Assembly (NCBI GenBank): GCA_030830785.1 | Contig: JAURMI010000023.1 | Coordinates: 1 to 39,516, forward strand | Direction: 5' to 3' | Length of the DNA: 39,516 nucleotides | DNA from: Crocinitomicaceae bacterium | GTDB taxonomy: Bacteria > Bacteroidota > Bacteroidia > Flavobacteriales_D > Crocinitomicaceae | Part shown: one piece after another, positions 1-6,377 of the stretch | Numbering within the stretch: position 1 is the stretch's first letter | Layout: every line of letters starts with the position of its first letter | Program-made: the position numbers and the translations under genes | Notes under the pieces: model-generated | What the model saw: only the letters and a program-made list of their open reading frames with translations | Databases searched by the model: none | What the model was told of the DNA's origin: nothing

Positions 1-1
1 T

Positions 2-391
2 TCATCGGATCAGGCAACGATGAATTTGAGCAGTTATGAAGCAGTACAGTACTGGAAAAAGAAAATGAATTTCCGGTTGGATTATATCAAAAAAATCTAC
101 GCGAAATATGATTGGATGGAACCCGCCTATAAAAAACGCTTTTTCGAAAATTTAGACGCTGCACAAAATGCGTTCATGGCTTCTGTTAAAGCAGAAGTGG
201 AATTGCGTTTTCCTATTGAAGAAGCGGATGAATGGTGGGGCTCATCAACTCCTTTGTGTATCAATTTGATTTACTTAGACCATTACAAACGCAGGTATCA
301 TGACTTAGCAATATGGGTTAAAGGCACTCCGAAAGGAGAAGTTTGTGGAGGTACCGCAATGACTGCTTATGAGATTGGAGAGATGAAGTAG
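2..391 (+). CDS. C-terminal part of a small hypothetical protein (5' end outside the window)
   Basis: The reading frame is open from the first bases of the window to the stop at 389-391. The first ATG (position 20) is preceded in frame by S-S-D-Q-A-T with no stop, so the gene very probably begins upstream and this is a partial CDS. The visible ~130 residues are rich in aromatic and charged residues. They contain a W-W-G-S-S-T-P-L-C stretch, a later H-Y-K-R-R-Y and a second Cys near the end (GEVCGG). This pattern of two cysteines, a GSS/GT segment and a basic helix loosely recalls the DUF1311/LprI lysozyme-inhibitor-like proteins, but I would not assign it. No membrane segment is visible in this part. 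It is convergent with the VanZ-like gene that ends at 399. Confidence 0.6.
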   Translation, partial: SSDQATMNLSSYEAVQYWKKKMNFRLDYIKKIYAKYDWMEPAYKKRFFENLDAAQNAFMASVKAEVELRFPIEEADEWWGSSTPLCINLIYLDHYKRRYHDLAIWVKGTPKGEVCGGTAMTAYEIGEMK

Positions 392-398
392 TAAGAAC

Positions 399-788
399 TT
401 ACCTTTTGTCGAATAGACTTTTGAATTTTAACAGCAAAAGGAGCACAAGAGAACCCCAAAATAAACCTTTGAAATTATAACGAATATCTTCGATGTCAAA
501 TCTTCCGTGTATTGACTTCCCTATAAGTCGAATACTGATTTTATTCGAAAAAGCTTGAGCCAATTCAATTCCAAATCCAAAAATCAATAAACAAAAGACA
601 ACCAACAACCACTTTTTGGGAAATTGCAGTCCAAAAAATATAACAGCCATAAAATAAAATGCTGCGTGTAATTCTTTGTCATATTGATGAAAAACGGCAG
701 GGAGTTTTACCATGAAGCCTATGATGATTAAAACTACAATAGTAAGGTTTGTATATAATTTGCTTCGAAGAAATTGATATAATATCAT
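399..788 (-). CDS. VanZ-like family integral membrane protein
   Basis: This 129-residue, very hydrophobic protein has about four membrane segments (roughly residues 10-28, 40-56, 59-78 and 108-122). The VanZ-like signature is visible: D-K-E-L-H followed by A-F-Y at about 37-45, a membrane-embedded E-L-A-Q (about 75-78), and D-I-E-D-I-R-Y-N-F-K-G near the C-terminal segment. These polar residues, conserved inside a membrane context, are the hallmark of the family, and the length is normal for Bacteroidota members. The family is named after VanZ (teicoplanin tolerance), but most members have no known function, so no antibiotic phenotype should be inferred. It starts with ATG at 786-788. It stands alone between a convergent gene and a 329-base non-coding stretch. 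Confidence 0.8.
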   Translation of the reverse strand: MILYQFLRSKLYTNLTIVVLIIIGFMVKLPAVFHQYDKELHAAFYFMAVIFFGLQFPKKWLLVVFCLLIFGFGIELAQAFSNKISIRLIGKSIHGRFDIEDIRYNFKGLFWGSLVLLLLLKFKSLFDKR

Positions 789-1117
789 TTTGTAAAGCTA
801 AAGCACAAATTACAAACTACGAGTAAAGTGGTCCAATTTATACAGACGTTTTACATAGTGTGTCACATAATAACGAAAACAAGTATTATAACCAAGCTTC
901 AAACCTAACTCAAAGTCAACTTAATTCAACTTGAAGTCAACTTAAGTTGGAAATAACATTAATACTCGTGAATTGATTTTTTTGCATTTTGTTGCACGTT
1001 CGTACAACAAATCAACAGAAATCTTAACTTAAGCTAGCTTTAAGTTAGAATTGTTATTTTTCAAAATAACACTCCCGGTTACCGGCAACATAGTTCATTG
1101 CCATGATAGTGTTATTC
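789..1117. repeat. Non-coding, repeat- and palindrome-rich stretch next to the integrase gene
   Basis: No gene is visible in these 329 bases. The right two-thirds is packed with short repeats. CAACTT occurs at 917-922, 927-932 and 938-943 (spacing 10 and 11 bp), with an 11-bp direct repeat AAGTCAACTTA at 913-923 and 934-944. There is a perfect palindrome CAACTTAAGTTG (938-949). TAACTTAA/TTAAGTTA arms (1025-1032/1040-1047) surround GCTAGCT, and GTTATTTT/AAAATAAC arms lie at 1053-1070. CCGGT-T-ACCGG is at 1075-1085. A 9-bp inverted pair AATAACACT (1065-1073) / AGTGTTATT (1108-1116) encloses the last palindrome. Helically phased repeats beside a tyrosine recombinase gene suggest recombinase-binding sites (attP-like) or a folded RNA end; this is inference. 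Confidence 0.55.
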
Positions 1118-2368
1118 CTAAAAATATCCCTTATACTTCTGCGCTGTGAGTTCGGCGTCGAGTTTGAGGTATTTGAGGAAGTTGCGTTCTGAAGTGTGGC
1201 CGGTGAACTTCATGATGGCTTGGGCAGGCATTCCCTTGAGGAATTTGAGGGTGCAGAAAGTGCGGCGGCAGGTGTGTGACGATACCTCTTCGAATTTGTA
1301 TTTGGTGACTTTAATGGTCTTGCCAGCGATTTCTCGGTAGAACTTGATCTCGTCCTTCATATTCAATGACTCGCAGATTTCTCTTATCATTTTGTTGAAG
1401 TTTGTGATGTGGTTTTTGTCGAGATTCGGCAATACGCCGTCATACTTCTCCAAAATGCGTTTGAAGCGATCACTGAGCGGAATGATAACCTTTTTCACCC
1501 CTTGCTTTTTGGTTTTCTTCGGGACAATATGCAACTCTTCACGCATGAAGTCGTGGGGTTGGATGCGCACGTAGTCAGAGTAGCGCAAGCCCGTTTCACA
1601 ACCTACCAAAAACAAATCTCGGACAACTGCGTATTTTGGATCTTCAATGACTTTGTTTTCAATCGCTTCTAAATCGGCTTCGGTAAGGTAAATATTATCG
1701 ACATCTTCCATGATGGTTGGGTAACCCTTCAAACTGAAACGGCTCGTGATGTTCTTGTCAAAGCACCAATTGAAGAAGGCCTTGATATTTTTGTTTTCCT
1801 TGCCAATGCTATTTGGCATGAGGCCGCTGTCTCCTTGAGAATTTATGGCTATGAAAGAAAGGTAGTTGGTCCATTCTTCATTGAACCTGCTGCTTTGTGC
1901 GTTGATGAGTGCAAAAGTCAAAGGCCTTCCGATGATTTCTTCGGTTTTGCGTAGGTGCTTGCGTAAGCCGTTATGGTAATGGCGCACATCAGGGTTAATC
2001 TTGCGTTTCTCGGCAATAAAATCTTCGAAGTGGTCCCAGAAGGTTTTGGCCTTCTTGCTTTTGGTTGGCACCTTGTTGAGTTTCATCAAATCTGCTTTGA
2101 TGACCTCGGGGCTTGGGTAGAAATCTTCGTCACGATATTTTTTCATCAAGGAATCCATGACCACTTCATATTGGTCTAATTTATCATTGATAATGTTTGC
2201 ATCTTGATTCTCAATTGTTACTTTTACACGTTGCTTTTTCTCAAGCCATAGTTTCGGATCTACCGAACAACCTGTAGACAATTTAACTCTGATATTGTCA
2301 TAAAATACAGTCATAAAGATGAGGGTCTGATTGACCGCATTTTTATTCTTCAAATAGTAGTTTATCAT
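1118..2368 (-). CDS. Tyrosine-type site-specific recombinase / integrase
   Basis: This 416-residue protein has the layout usual for Bacteroidota integrases: an N-terminal arm-binding region (about 1-95), a SAM-like core-binding domain (about 105-210; 'KTFWDHFEDFIAEK...') and a C-terminal catalytic domain. The catalytic residues can be read in order: Arg in 'CETGLRYSDY', a lysine in the 'KTKKQGVKK' beta-hairpin, His-x-x-Arg in 'SSHTCRRTFC', His in 'FTGHTSERNF' and the nucleophile Tyr in 'FLKYLKL'. All are present, so the enzyme looks active. It would act in the cytoplasm on DNA attachment sites. It has its own promoter: TATCTTTG (minus strand) lies 16 bp before the ATG, and tandem GGGACGGA repeats sit where the -33 element would be. 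Its 3' end abuts a repeat-rich region. No partner conjugation or phage genes are in the window, so the kind of mobile element is unknown. Confidence 0.93.
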   Translation of the reverse strand: MINYYLKNKNAVNQTLIFMTVFYDNIRVKLSTGCSVDPKLWLEKKQRVKVTIENQDANIINDKLDQYEVVMDSLMKKYRDEDFYPSPEVIKADLMKLNKVPTKSKKAKTFWDHFEDFIAEKRKINPDVRHYHNGLRKHLRKTEEIIGRPLTFALINAQSSRFNEEWTNYLSFIAINSQGDSGLMPNSIGKENKNIKAFFNWCFDKNITSRFSLKGYPTIMEDVDNIYLTEADLEAIENKVIEDPKYAVVRDLFLVGCETGLRYSDYVRIQPHDFMREELHIVPKKTKKQGVKKVIIPLSDRFKRILEKYDGVLPNLDKNHITNFNKMIREICESLNMKDEIKFYREIAGKTIKVTKYKFEEVSSHTCRRTFCTLKFLKGMPAQAIMKFTGHTSERNFLKYLKLDAELTAQKYKGYF

Positions 2369-2384
2369 TGTTCATATCTTTCTA

Positions 2385-2392
2385 CAAAGATA
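2385..2392 (-). promoter_or_regulatory. -7 promoter element of the integrase gene
   Basis: On the minus strand this reads TATCTTTG, an exact match to the Bacteroidota -7 consensus TAnnTTTG. It lies 16 bp upstream of the ATG at 2366-2368. No good -33 TTTG is present; the GGACGGA repeats occupy that position, which suggests control by a protein bound there. Confidence 0.6.
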
Positions 2393-2424
2393 CGAAAAAG
2401 GGGGGACGGATTGGGGGACGGATT
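2389..2424. repeat. 36-bp direct repeat, copy 1 (GATACG ... GGACGGA x2)
   Basis: The unit is GATACG, five A, then two GGGACGGA boxes with a 12-bp period (2403-2410 and 2415-2422) and TT. Copy 2 at 3607-3642 has the same length and orientation with 28 of 36 identical positions, counted by eye. Copy 1 overlaps the integrase promoter. Confidence 0.7.
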
Positions 2425-2610
2425 ATCTCCATTTATGTTGTTTTCAACATTTGTAATTTTACAAAATATTTTTGTAACTATTTGATTTAGATTGCATTAT
2501 AAGCAAACTTAATCCGATTCCTGAAACCCTTGAAAACACTAGAATGGACAACCCGTCCAGACCGCAAAACGCTTCGTTAAAGACAAGTCCTATATGGCTG
2601 TAGGAATTAG

Positions 2611-2645
2611 AAAACCCTAGAATGTATCAATGTTCTAGGGTTTTT
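2611..2645. terminator. Intrinsic terminator, usable in both directions
   Basis: There is a perfect 12-bp stem AAAACCCTAGAA (2611-2622) / TTCTAGGGTTTT (2633-2644) with a 10-nt loop. It is followed by T-rich sequence on the plus strand, and by TTTT on the minus strand because the stem starts with AAAA. On the minus strand it lies about 90 bp after the MORN-repeat gene and would end that transcript. Confidence 0.75.
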
Positions 2646-2731
2646 GCTTTTATATCAGAGTTGAAGTTGCATGAGCAGATTAAAAATGGTAAGGTGACAT
2701 TAAAAATCTTCATTATTCCTTGGTTTTTTTA

Positions 2732-3427
2732 TTATTTAAGGTCCTTACTATCAACGAATTCAAGCTGCTTTCCATTTTTATCCCATACCTTGTAACTTTT
2801 TTCAACGTCATCGATGTATACGCTTTCAGACCAAAGTTGACCATTCTCATACCAAAATTGAGAGATTCCATTCTTTTTACCGTTTGAATAGCGTTTTTCA
2901 AATTGGAGTTGCCCGTTTTTATACCATGCCCTATCAATTCCTTCGGGAAGGTCATTAACGTATAAACATTCTACCATCATTATTCCATTCTCATGCCAAC
3001 CTTTTCTTATACCATTTAATTGATCATCCTTCCAATTAATTTCGTACATCAATTGACCATCCTTATACCAATGTCTGGATAAACCTTCCATTTTATTATT
3101 ACGATAGAAAGCCTCCATTTTTAGTTGGTGATTTTCATTGTACCAGTACCTACAATAACCTTCCAACTTGCCATCAACATAATTTTTTTCTTCATATACA
3201 TCAAAATACCATTTTTTATGAAGGCCCTCTTTTCTGCCATTCTTATAGAAACCCAGAATTCCTTTATCATTATACAAATAGCCATCAATAGGCTTCATAG
3301 TTGACTTCAAATAAGCAATCGAATCTCCAGGACTCACGATTTCACCTTCATGGTATTTCTTTTTTTGTGCAATTACCGTATTAAATAGTAGCAATGTCAC
3401 GAATAAAAAACGCATTTTTTCAATCAT
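2732..3427 (-). CDS. Exported MORN/YwqK-type repeat protein
   Basis: This 231-residue protein has an N-terminal signal peptide ('MRFLFVTLLLFNTVIAQ', cleavage after Ala-x or before Gln) and then about seven tandem repeats of roughly 23 residues. The repeat pattern is W-Y-x-(D/E)-N-G-Q-L-x-x-E-x-x-Y-x-(D/N)-G-K-x-(E/N)-G, for example 'HWYKDGQLMYEINWKDDQLNG' split over two units. This is the MORN_2/YwqK repeat, forming stacked beta-hairpins. Databases often label such proteins 'toxin-antitoxin system YwqK family antitoxin', but there is no toxin here and the protein is exported, so I do not use that label. The start is either the first ATG (3427) or the ATG five codons in (3415); both keep the signal peptide. 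It is enclosed between the two 36-bp direct repeats. Confidence 0.82.
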   Translation of the reverse strand: MIEKMRFLFVTLLLFNTVIAQKKKYHEGEIVSPGDSIAYLKSTMKPIDGYLYNDKGILGFYKNGRKEGLHKKWYFDVYEEKNYVDGKLEGYCRYWYNENHQLKMEAFYRNNKMEGLSRHWYKDGQLMYEINWKDDQLNGIRKGWHENGIMMVECLYVNDLPEGIDRAWYKNGQLQFEKRYSNGKKNGISQFWYENGQLWSESVYIDDVEKSYKVWDKNGKQLEFVDSKDLK

Positions 3428-3606
3428 AGTATTAACTTTTACCTTATCCTTTATTTTTAATGGAGAAAACAGCCATGTTGACCAGCTATTTTCATTTGTC
3501 GAAAATCTTATTTAAGACATTAATTTCGTGATAAAATTATTAATTTTTTTTACGATTAAAAAAACGTTGTTCAAAGCGCCTCTTTTTTATTATGGATTCG
3601 CCTTGT

Positions 3607-3642
3607 GATACGTAAAACTGTGGACGGAACCGTGGACGGATT
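3607..3642. repeat. 36-bp direct repeat, copy 2
   Basis: The unit is GATACG, TAAAA, then TGGACGGA at 3621-3628 and again at 3633-3640 (12-bp period), ending TT. It aligns without gaps to copy 1 at 2389-2424 but is not followed by an integrase gene. The similarity stops at the edges of the 36 bp. Confidence 0.7.
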
Positions 3643-3696
3643 TCAAATATTTTTCTTCCGATTTCGGAAAAATGAATTTTTAGTTTTTAATTGGAA

Positions 3697-3728
3697 TTTG
3701 TGCGAGTTACATCAAACTAATACCTTTG
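3697..3728 (+). promoter_or_regulatory. Bacteroidota-type promoter
   Basis: TTTG (3697-3700), a 20-bp spacer and TACCTTTG (3721-3728) match the -33 TTTG / -7 TAnnTTTG consensus. Transcription would begin only a few bases before the ATG at 3743. This supports 3743, not an earlier in-frame codon, as the start. Confidence 0.7.
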
Positions 3729-3742
3729 AAAAAAGCCTTCAT

Positions 3743-4075
3743 ATGAAAACATCGAATTTTTTATTGGTTTTGATTTTTTCTCCTTTAGCTTTGGTCGCTC
3801 AGTCTAAGAAAGAAGAAATTATTCTCTTAAACAATCGTATCGATAGTTTAACTACAGTCTTCAACTTAGAAAAAAAGTCACTTCAAGAAGAACTCAGTAA
3901 AACCAAAGAAGACTTCAAAACGGAAAAAAATCAACTCCGGGTGAACGCCCAAAGGAGATATGTGTTGCGGAACGGCATTGACGCAATACGAATTGGAGGA
4001 GATGAGAAAACACACAAAATAAATATTAACTTAATACTTATTTTACACTTTCACCCATCAATTTTTGACATATGA
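3743..4075 (+). pseudogene. Truncated exported coiled-coil protein gene
   Basis: The start at 3743 gives a clean signal peptide ('MKTSNFLLVLIFSPLALVAQ') followed by about 45 residues of coiled coil ('KKEEIILLNNRIDSL...'). Exported Bacteroidota proteins that begin this way usually continue for several hundred residues. Here the coiled coil ends abruptly near position 3940. The remaining frame ('VNAQRRYVLRNGIDAIRIGG...') is unrelated in character and is encoded by a patch that is about half G+C between AT-rich flanks (roughly 3936-4005). The last 25 residues come from AT-rich, non-coding-looking DNA. I read this as a gene cut by a deletion or insertion. A genuine short protein with its own promoter is possible but less likely. 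Confidence 0.55.
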
Positions 4076-4128
4076 AAACAATTATTTCGTGGATTGTCTG
4101 ATAATTGATAAATTGTAAAAAAAATTAT

Positions 4129-4992
4129 ATGAGAATTGTATTCACCCTTTTATTAGGAATTTTGATCATTTTAACTAGCTGTAAAACTGATGAAGATCGA
4201 ATTATGGAAGCCAATTCGTTAATTGAAAAATTTACAAAAGAAATTTCTCTGGAAAATTTTAGTGCTGCTAACCAAATCTACCCGAAGTTTAGAGATTTAG
4301 AGAAATATTGGAAATTAAATGATTTTAAAATCGAAAACTCAACCATAGAGGACGACGGAAGTATCTCTGTATATGGTAGCTATCAAAGGTATTCACGAAA
4401 GTTCAGAGAGGATATTAAGTTTATAGTTTCAGATAAAAATAATGGTCTAATGATTTTAGACTCAAAAGGTCTTACAACATATTATAATAGCCCTATTTTT
4501 GAATATTGCAAAAAAAAGGGTTTTATTAGTTCAAGTAATGTCAAAAACTCTATAGACTCAGATATTTCAATAGCCAAAACTTGTAAAGAGCATGAATTTG
4601 AATTTGAATTGCTTGTGTTAAACTGTGCACGCTATGTAAATAAAAATGTAACATGGAATAGACAACAAACAACCATTCAAAGTGGACCTTTAGGAGATTC
4701 TTATAGTGGAACAATTTCTATTGAAAACAATACAGGATTTAATCTAAATAATAATTCATTTGATTTTAAATTATACTGGTTCAAAGGTGACTTACAAACG
4801 GATGCGCACAATATTCAATTCCTTTACAATATCGATGCATACTCGACCGTAAATCACAAAATTTTGTACGAAAGCATACCAAGCCGAGCAAGGAAGTTTT
4901 CTTTTGCCGTCTCATTAAAAAACCAAGAATCTTTCGCTGCAGAAGTGGTAAAGAAATTAGATTATGCAGAGTCAATTGGCTTGACATTTTAA
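4129..4992 (+). CDS. Lipoprotein of unknown function
   Basis: Starting at 4129 gives 287 residues with a standard lipoprotein signal: M-R, a hydrophobic core, and the lipobox L-T-S-C (Cys about 18). An upstream in-frame ATG (4105) would place eight polar residues before the signal peptide and is less likely. The mature part begins with a helical, charged segment ('DRIMEANSLIEKFTKEIS...YPKFRDLEKYW'). It then has a two-part, beta-rich region with a conserved-looking 'SIENNTGFNLNN' motif and a C-terminal segment ending 'KKLDYAESIGLTF'. I do not recognise a family. The layout resembles small periplasmic or outer-membrane lipoproteins of Bacteroidota in which an N-terminal helical part precedes FxLYD-like beta-sandwich domains, but that is a guess. 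Base composition is as AT-rich as the neighbouring accessory genes. Confidence 0.75.
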   Translation: MRIVFTLLLGILIILTSCKTDEDRIMEANSLIEKFTKEISLENFSAANQIYPKFRDLEKYWKLNDFKIENSTIEDDGSISVYGSYQRYSRKFREDIKFIVSDKNNGLMILDSKGLTTYYNSPIFEYCKKKGFISSSNVKNSIDSDISIAKTCKEHEFEFELLVLNCARYVNKNVTWNRQQTTIQSGPLGDSYSGTISIENNTGFNLNNNSFDFKLYWFKGDLQTDAHNIQFLYNIDAYSTVNHKILYESIPSRARKFSFAVSLKNQESFAAEVVKKLDYAESIGLTF

Positions 4993-5013
4993 TAATTCTG
5001 ACAAGTTATCTAA

Positions 5014-5136
5014 CTGCTATTTTCCCTTTCGGCAATTAAACAACCCGACTTGTGCTCCCTGAAAAATGGGAGCACCTACAGGGTAGTGTCCGATACAGAT
5101 GGGCAAAAGATTGAGGAGTTTGTTTTTGATTTATAA
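5014..5136 (+). pseudogene. C-terminal scrap of a lost gene
   Basis: A frame without any start codon runs from 5014 to a TAA at 5134-5136. From 5047 it reads like the end of a real protein: '...SLKNGSTYRVVSDTDGQ' and then 'KIEEFVFDL'. G+C is higher than in the surrounding non-coding DNA. The family is unrecognised. It overlaps an 8-bp hairpin (GTGCTCCC 5052-5059 / GGGAGCAC 5068-5075). It may be the 3' end of a gene removed by recombination. Confidence 0.3.
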
Positions 5137-5472
5137 TCAATACAACAACGCCTTTTTTGAGTTGTTTCTCCAACCGGCTTGGTTTTCATATGAAACAAAA
5201 TAGATCTTTAAATCCGCTTGGTTTTCGTAGTCGACGAAATAGATTTTTTTCTTGGCCTGGTTGGCATATTGGGTAAAATACCACTTGCCATCGTTGTTGC
5301 CAGCTTGGTTTTCATATTTCACTTTATAGACCTTTAGGTCTGCTTGGTTTTCGTATTTCACAACGTATACCTTCACATCTGCCTGGTTGGCGTAATCTAC
5401 AGAATACATTTTTTGTGCCTTGAAAGAGTCAAAAATGAGCAATAAGCCACTAAGTAAAATAAGTTTTTTCAT
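5137..5472 (-). CDS. Exported DUF6150-type repeat protein (YENQAD repeats)
   Basis: This 111-residue protein has a signal peptide ('MKKLILLSGLLLIFDSFKAQ'). The rest is six copies of a 13-residue unit, x-x-Y-(A/E)-N-Q-A-(D/G/K)-x-K-(V/I)-Y-x. One unit is stretched to 16 residues by the insert 'NNDGKW'. The alternating pattern suggests stacked beta-strands. Proteins with this 'Y.NQAD.K.Y.V.Y.NQA' repeat are grouped as DUF6150, widespread in Bacteroidota and without known function; the name is from memory. The product would be periplasmic or on the surface. The end is close to a remnant frame on the opposite strand, and the gene lies downstream of the GH25 gene in the same direction with a 61-base gap. 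Confidence 0.75.
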   Translation of the reverse strand: MKKLILLSGLLLIFDSFKAQKMYSVDYANQADVKVYVVKYENQADLKVYKVKYENQAGNNDGKWYFTQYANQAKKKIYFVDYENQADLKIYFVSYENQAGWRNNSKKALLY

Positions 5473-5533
5473 GATTTTTATTTTTTGAGCACAAACGCAC
5501 GGTTATTTGCGAGGTTGGCATTTTTTAGAAATA

Positions 5534-6232
5534 TTATTTTTTTAAAGTTAGCACATCAATTTTTATTCCAAAACGCAATACATCTAAATCCACAGCTTTA
5601 TCAATCCCATCCACCTGGCCTTTATCGCTATACTGCCAAATGGTCCATTTATTTGAGTCTTGTAAAACTGGTTTTTGTTTAGAAAACCTGCCAATCATCC
5701 AATGATAATCTAAATACTTCTCTTTTAGATGGGTATTATAAAATCGTTGGGTGCTATACAATATTGGCTTGCAGTGATAATACTGCTCGATGCCTTTTAA
5801 AAACTTGAGCAAATGTGCATTAAATTCTTCAGTAGATAAATTATCATTCTCTTCAATATCTATCATAGGAATCAATAATTGATCTGCTTTATTAACAGAA
5901 CGTTTAAAATTGGCCAATTGGTCGGCAACAGATGAAGTGGTTCTGAAATAATGATAACTCCCCACCTTCAATCCGTTACTTTTAGCTTGAGTGAAATTGG
6001 TTTTATACAAAGGGTCTTGGTAGGTAGCACCTTCTGTTGCCTTGATAAATACAAAACTTATTTCATGACCATTGACCTCTCGAACTTTTGACCAATCAAT
6101 CTTTCCTTGATGGTGGCTCAAATCAATCCCATAAATTTGACCAACGCGCTCTTCTTTATGCCCATACTGGTTGTATGTGCAAGACATTAAGACTGAGGCA
6201 AGCAAAAATATTTTCGCTAAAAATACATTCAT
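5534..6232 (-). CDS. GH25-family lysozyme-like lipoprotein (N-acetylmuramidase)
   Basis: The protein belongs to glycoside hydrolase family 25, which cleaves the beta-1,4 bond between N-acetylmuramic acid and N-acetylglucosamine in peptidoglycan. Family motifs follow in order: G-I-D-L-S-H-H-Q-G near residue 35, K-A-T-E-G, G-S-Y-H-Y-F, and the catalytic D-I-E (in 'PMIDIEEN', around residues 125-127). The C-terminal W-x-x-Y-S-x-x-G-x-V-x-G and VDLD are also present. All key acids are intact. A lipobox (V-L-M-S-C) at about residue 18 predicts anchoring to a membrane. ATG 6232 is chosen over the in-frame TTG at 6241 because that TTG is part of the -7 element TACATTTG. The gene opens a run of cell-wall genes that includes the divergent L,D-transpeptidase. 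Confidence 0.92.
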   Translation of the reverse strand: MNVFLAKIFLLASVLMSCTYNQYGHKEERVGQIYGIDLSHHQGKIDWSKVREVNGHEISFVFIKATEGATYQDPLYKTNFTQAKSNGLKVGSYHYFRTTSSVADQLANFKRSVNKADQLLIPMIDIEENDNLSTEEFNAHLLKFLKGIEQYYHCKPILYSTQRFYNTHLKEKYLDYHWMIGRFSKQKPVLQDSNKWTIWQYSDKGQVDGIDKAVDLDVLRFGIKIDVLTLKK

Positions 6233-6238
6233 GGTTCT

Positions 6239-6246
6239 CAAATGTA
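6239..6246 (-). promoter_or_regulatory. -7 promoter element of the GH25 gene
   Basis: The minus strand reads TACATTTG, an exact TAnnTTTG match, only 6 bp before the ATG at 6230-6232. The transcript would be leaderless or nearly so. The match also rules out the TTG inside it as a start codon. Confidence 0.65.
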
Positions 6247-6377
6247 GTAGATTGGGCTAAAAACCTTAGAAAAATGGTTATTTTTTTTTACAAAAAATAG
6301 GGTAAACTAGGGTTTCTCCAAAATTGAATTGGTTAATTGAGCGAATTTTAAGAAATTGGCCCCAAGATTAAACTTCT

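Larger units (their letters stand above)
2369..2731. other. Intergenic region upstream of the integrase gene
   Basis: No gene is visible in these 363 bases. From left to right it holds the integrase promoter with its GGACGGA tandem repeat (2389-2424), an AT-rich stretch, a small inverted repeat TGGAC-AACCC-GTCCA (2545-2559), and a strong hairpin terminator (2611-2644). The segment around 2540-2600 is richer in G+C than its flanks and may be the remnant of something lost, but no protein or RNA family was recognised in it. Confidence 0.5.
3428..3742. other. Intergenic region with integrase-promoter copy and a forward promoter
   Basis: This is about 315 AT-rich bases between divergent genes. 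It contains no credible gene: an ATG/ATA-initiated frame from 3605 exists only because the downstream gene's frame stays open. It holds copy 2 of the 36-bp repeat (3607-3642) and a forward promoter (3697-3728) for the truncated coiled-coil gene. Confidence 0.55.

Noticed and set aside
399..788. Glycopeptide resistance determinant because of VanZ similarity
   Set aside because: No van operon genes are nearby; VanZ-like proteins are common and mostly of unknown function.
1146..2179. Several plus-strand open frames of 60-90 residues opposite the integrase gene
   Set aside because: They are antisense shadows of a clearly conserved coding sequence, with low-complexity, non-family-like translations and no promoters.
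2525..2605. tRNA or tmRNA remnant as integration target near the integrase
   Set aside because: No T-arm consensus, acceptor pairing or CCA-like end could be made out; no tRNA was found anywhere in the window.
2732..3427. Antitoxin of a YwqK-type toxin-antitoxin pair
   Set aside because: The protein has a signal peptide and there is no small toxin gene next to it; only the repeat type is supported.
3605..3742. Earlier start of the 3743 gene, giving a protein that begins with a V-D-G-T-V-D-G sequence
   Set aside because: The extra residues are just the translated GGACGGA repeat and promoter; the -7 element TACCTTTG lies downstream of that start, so it cannot be transcribed from it.
3936..4005. 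Integron attC-like site
   Set aside because: Inverted pairs TTGCG/CGCAA and GGG/CCC exist, but the conserved RYYYAAC and GTTRRRY core boxes are not present in the right order, and no IntI-type integrase is nearby.
5052..5075. Hairpin GTGCTCCC/GGGAGCAC as a terminator of the 4129 lipoprotein gene
   Set aside because: No T-run follows, and the segment overlaps a protein-like remnant frame, so a terminator role is not supported.
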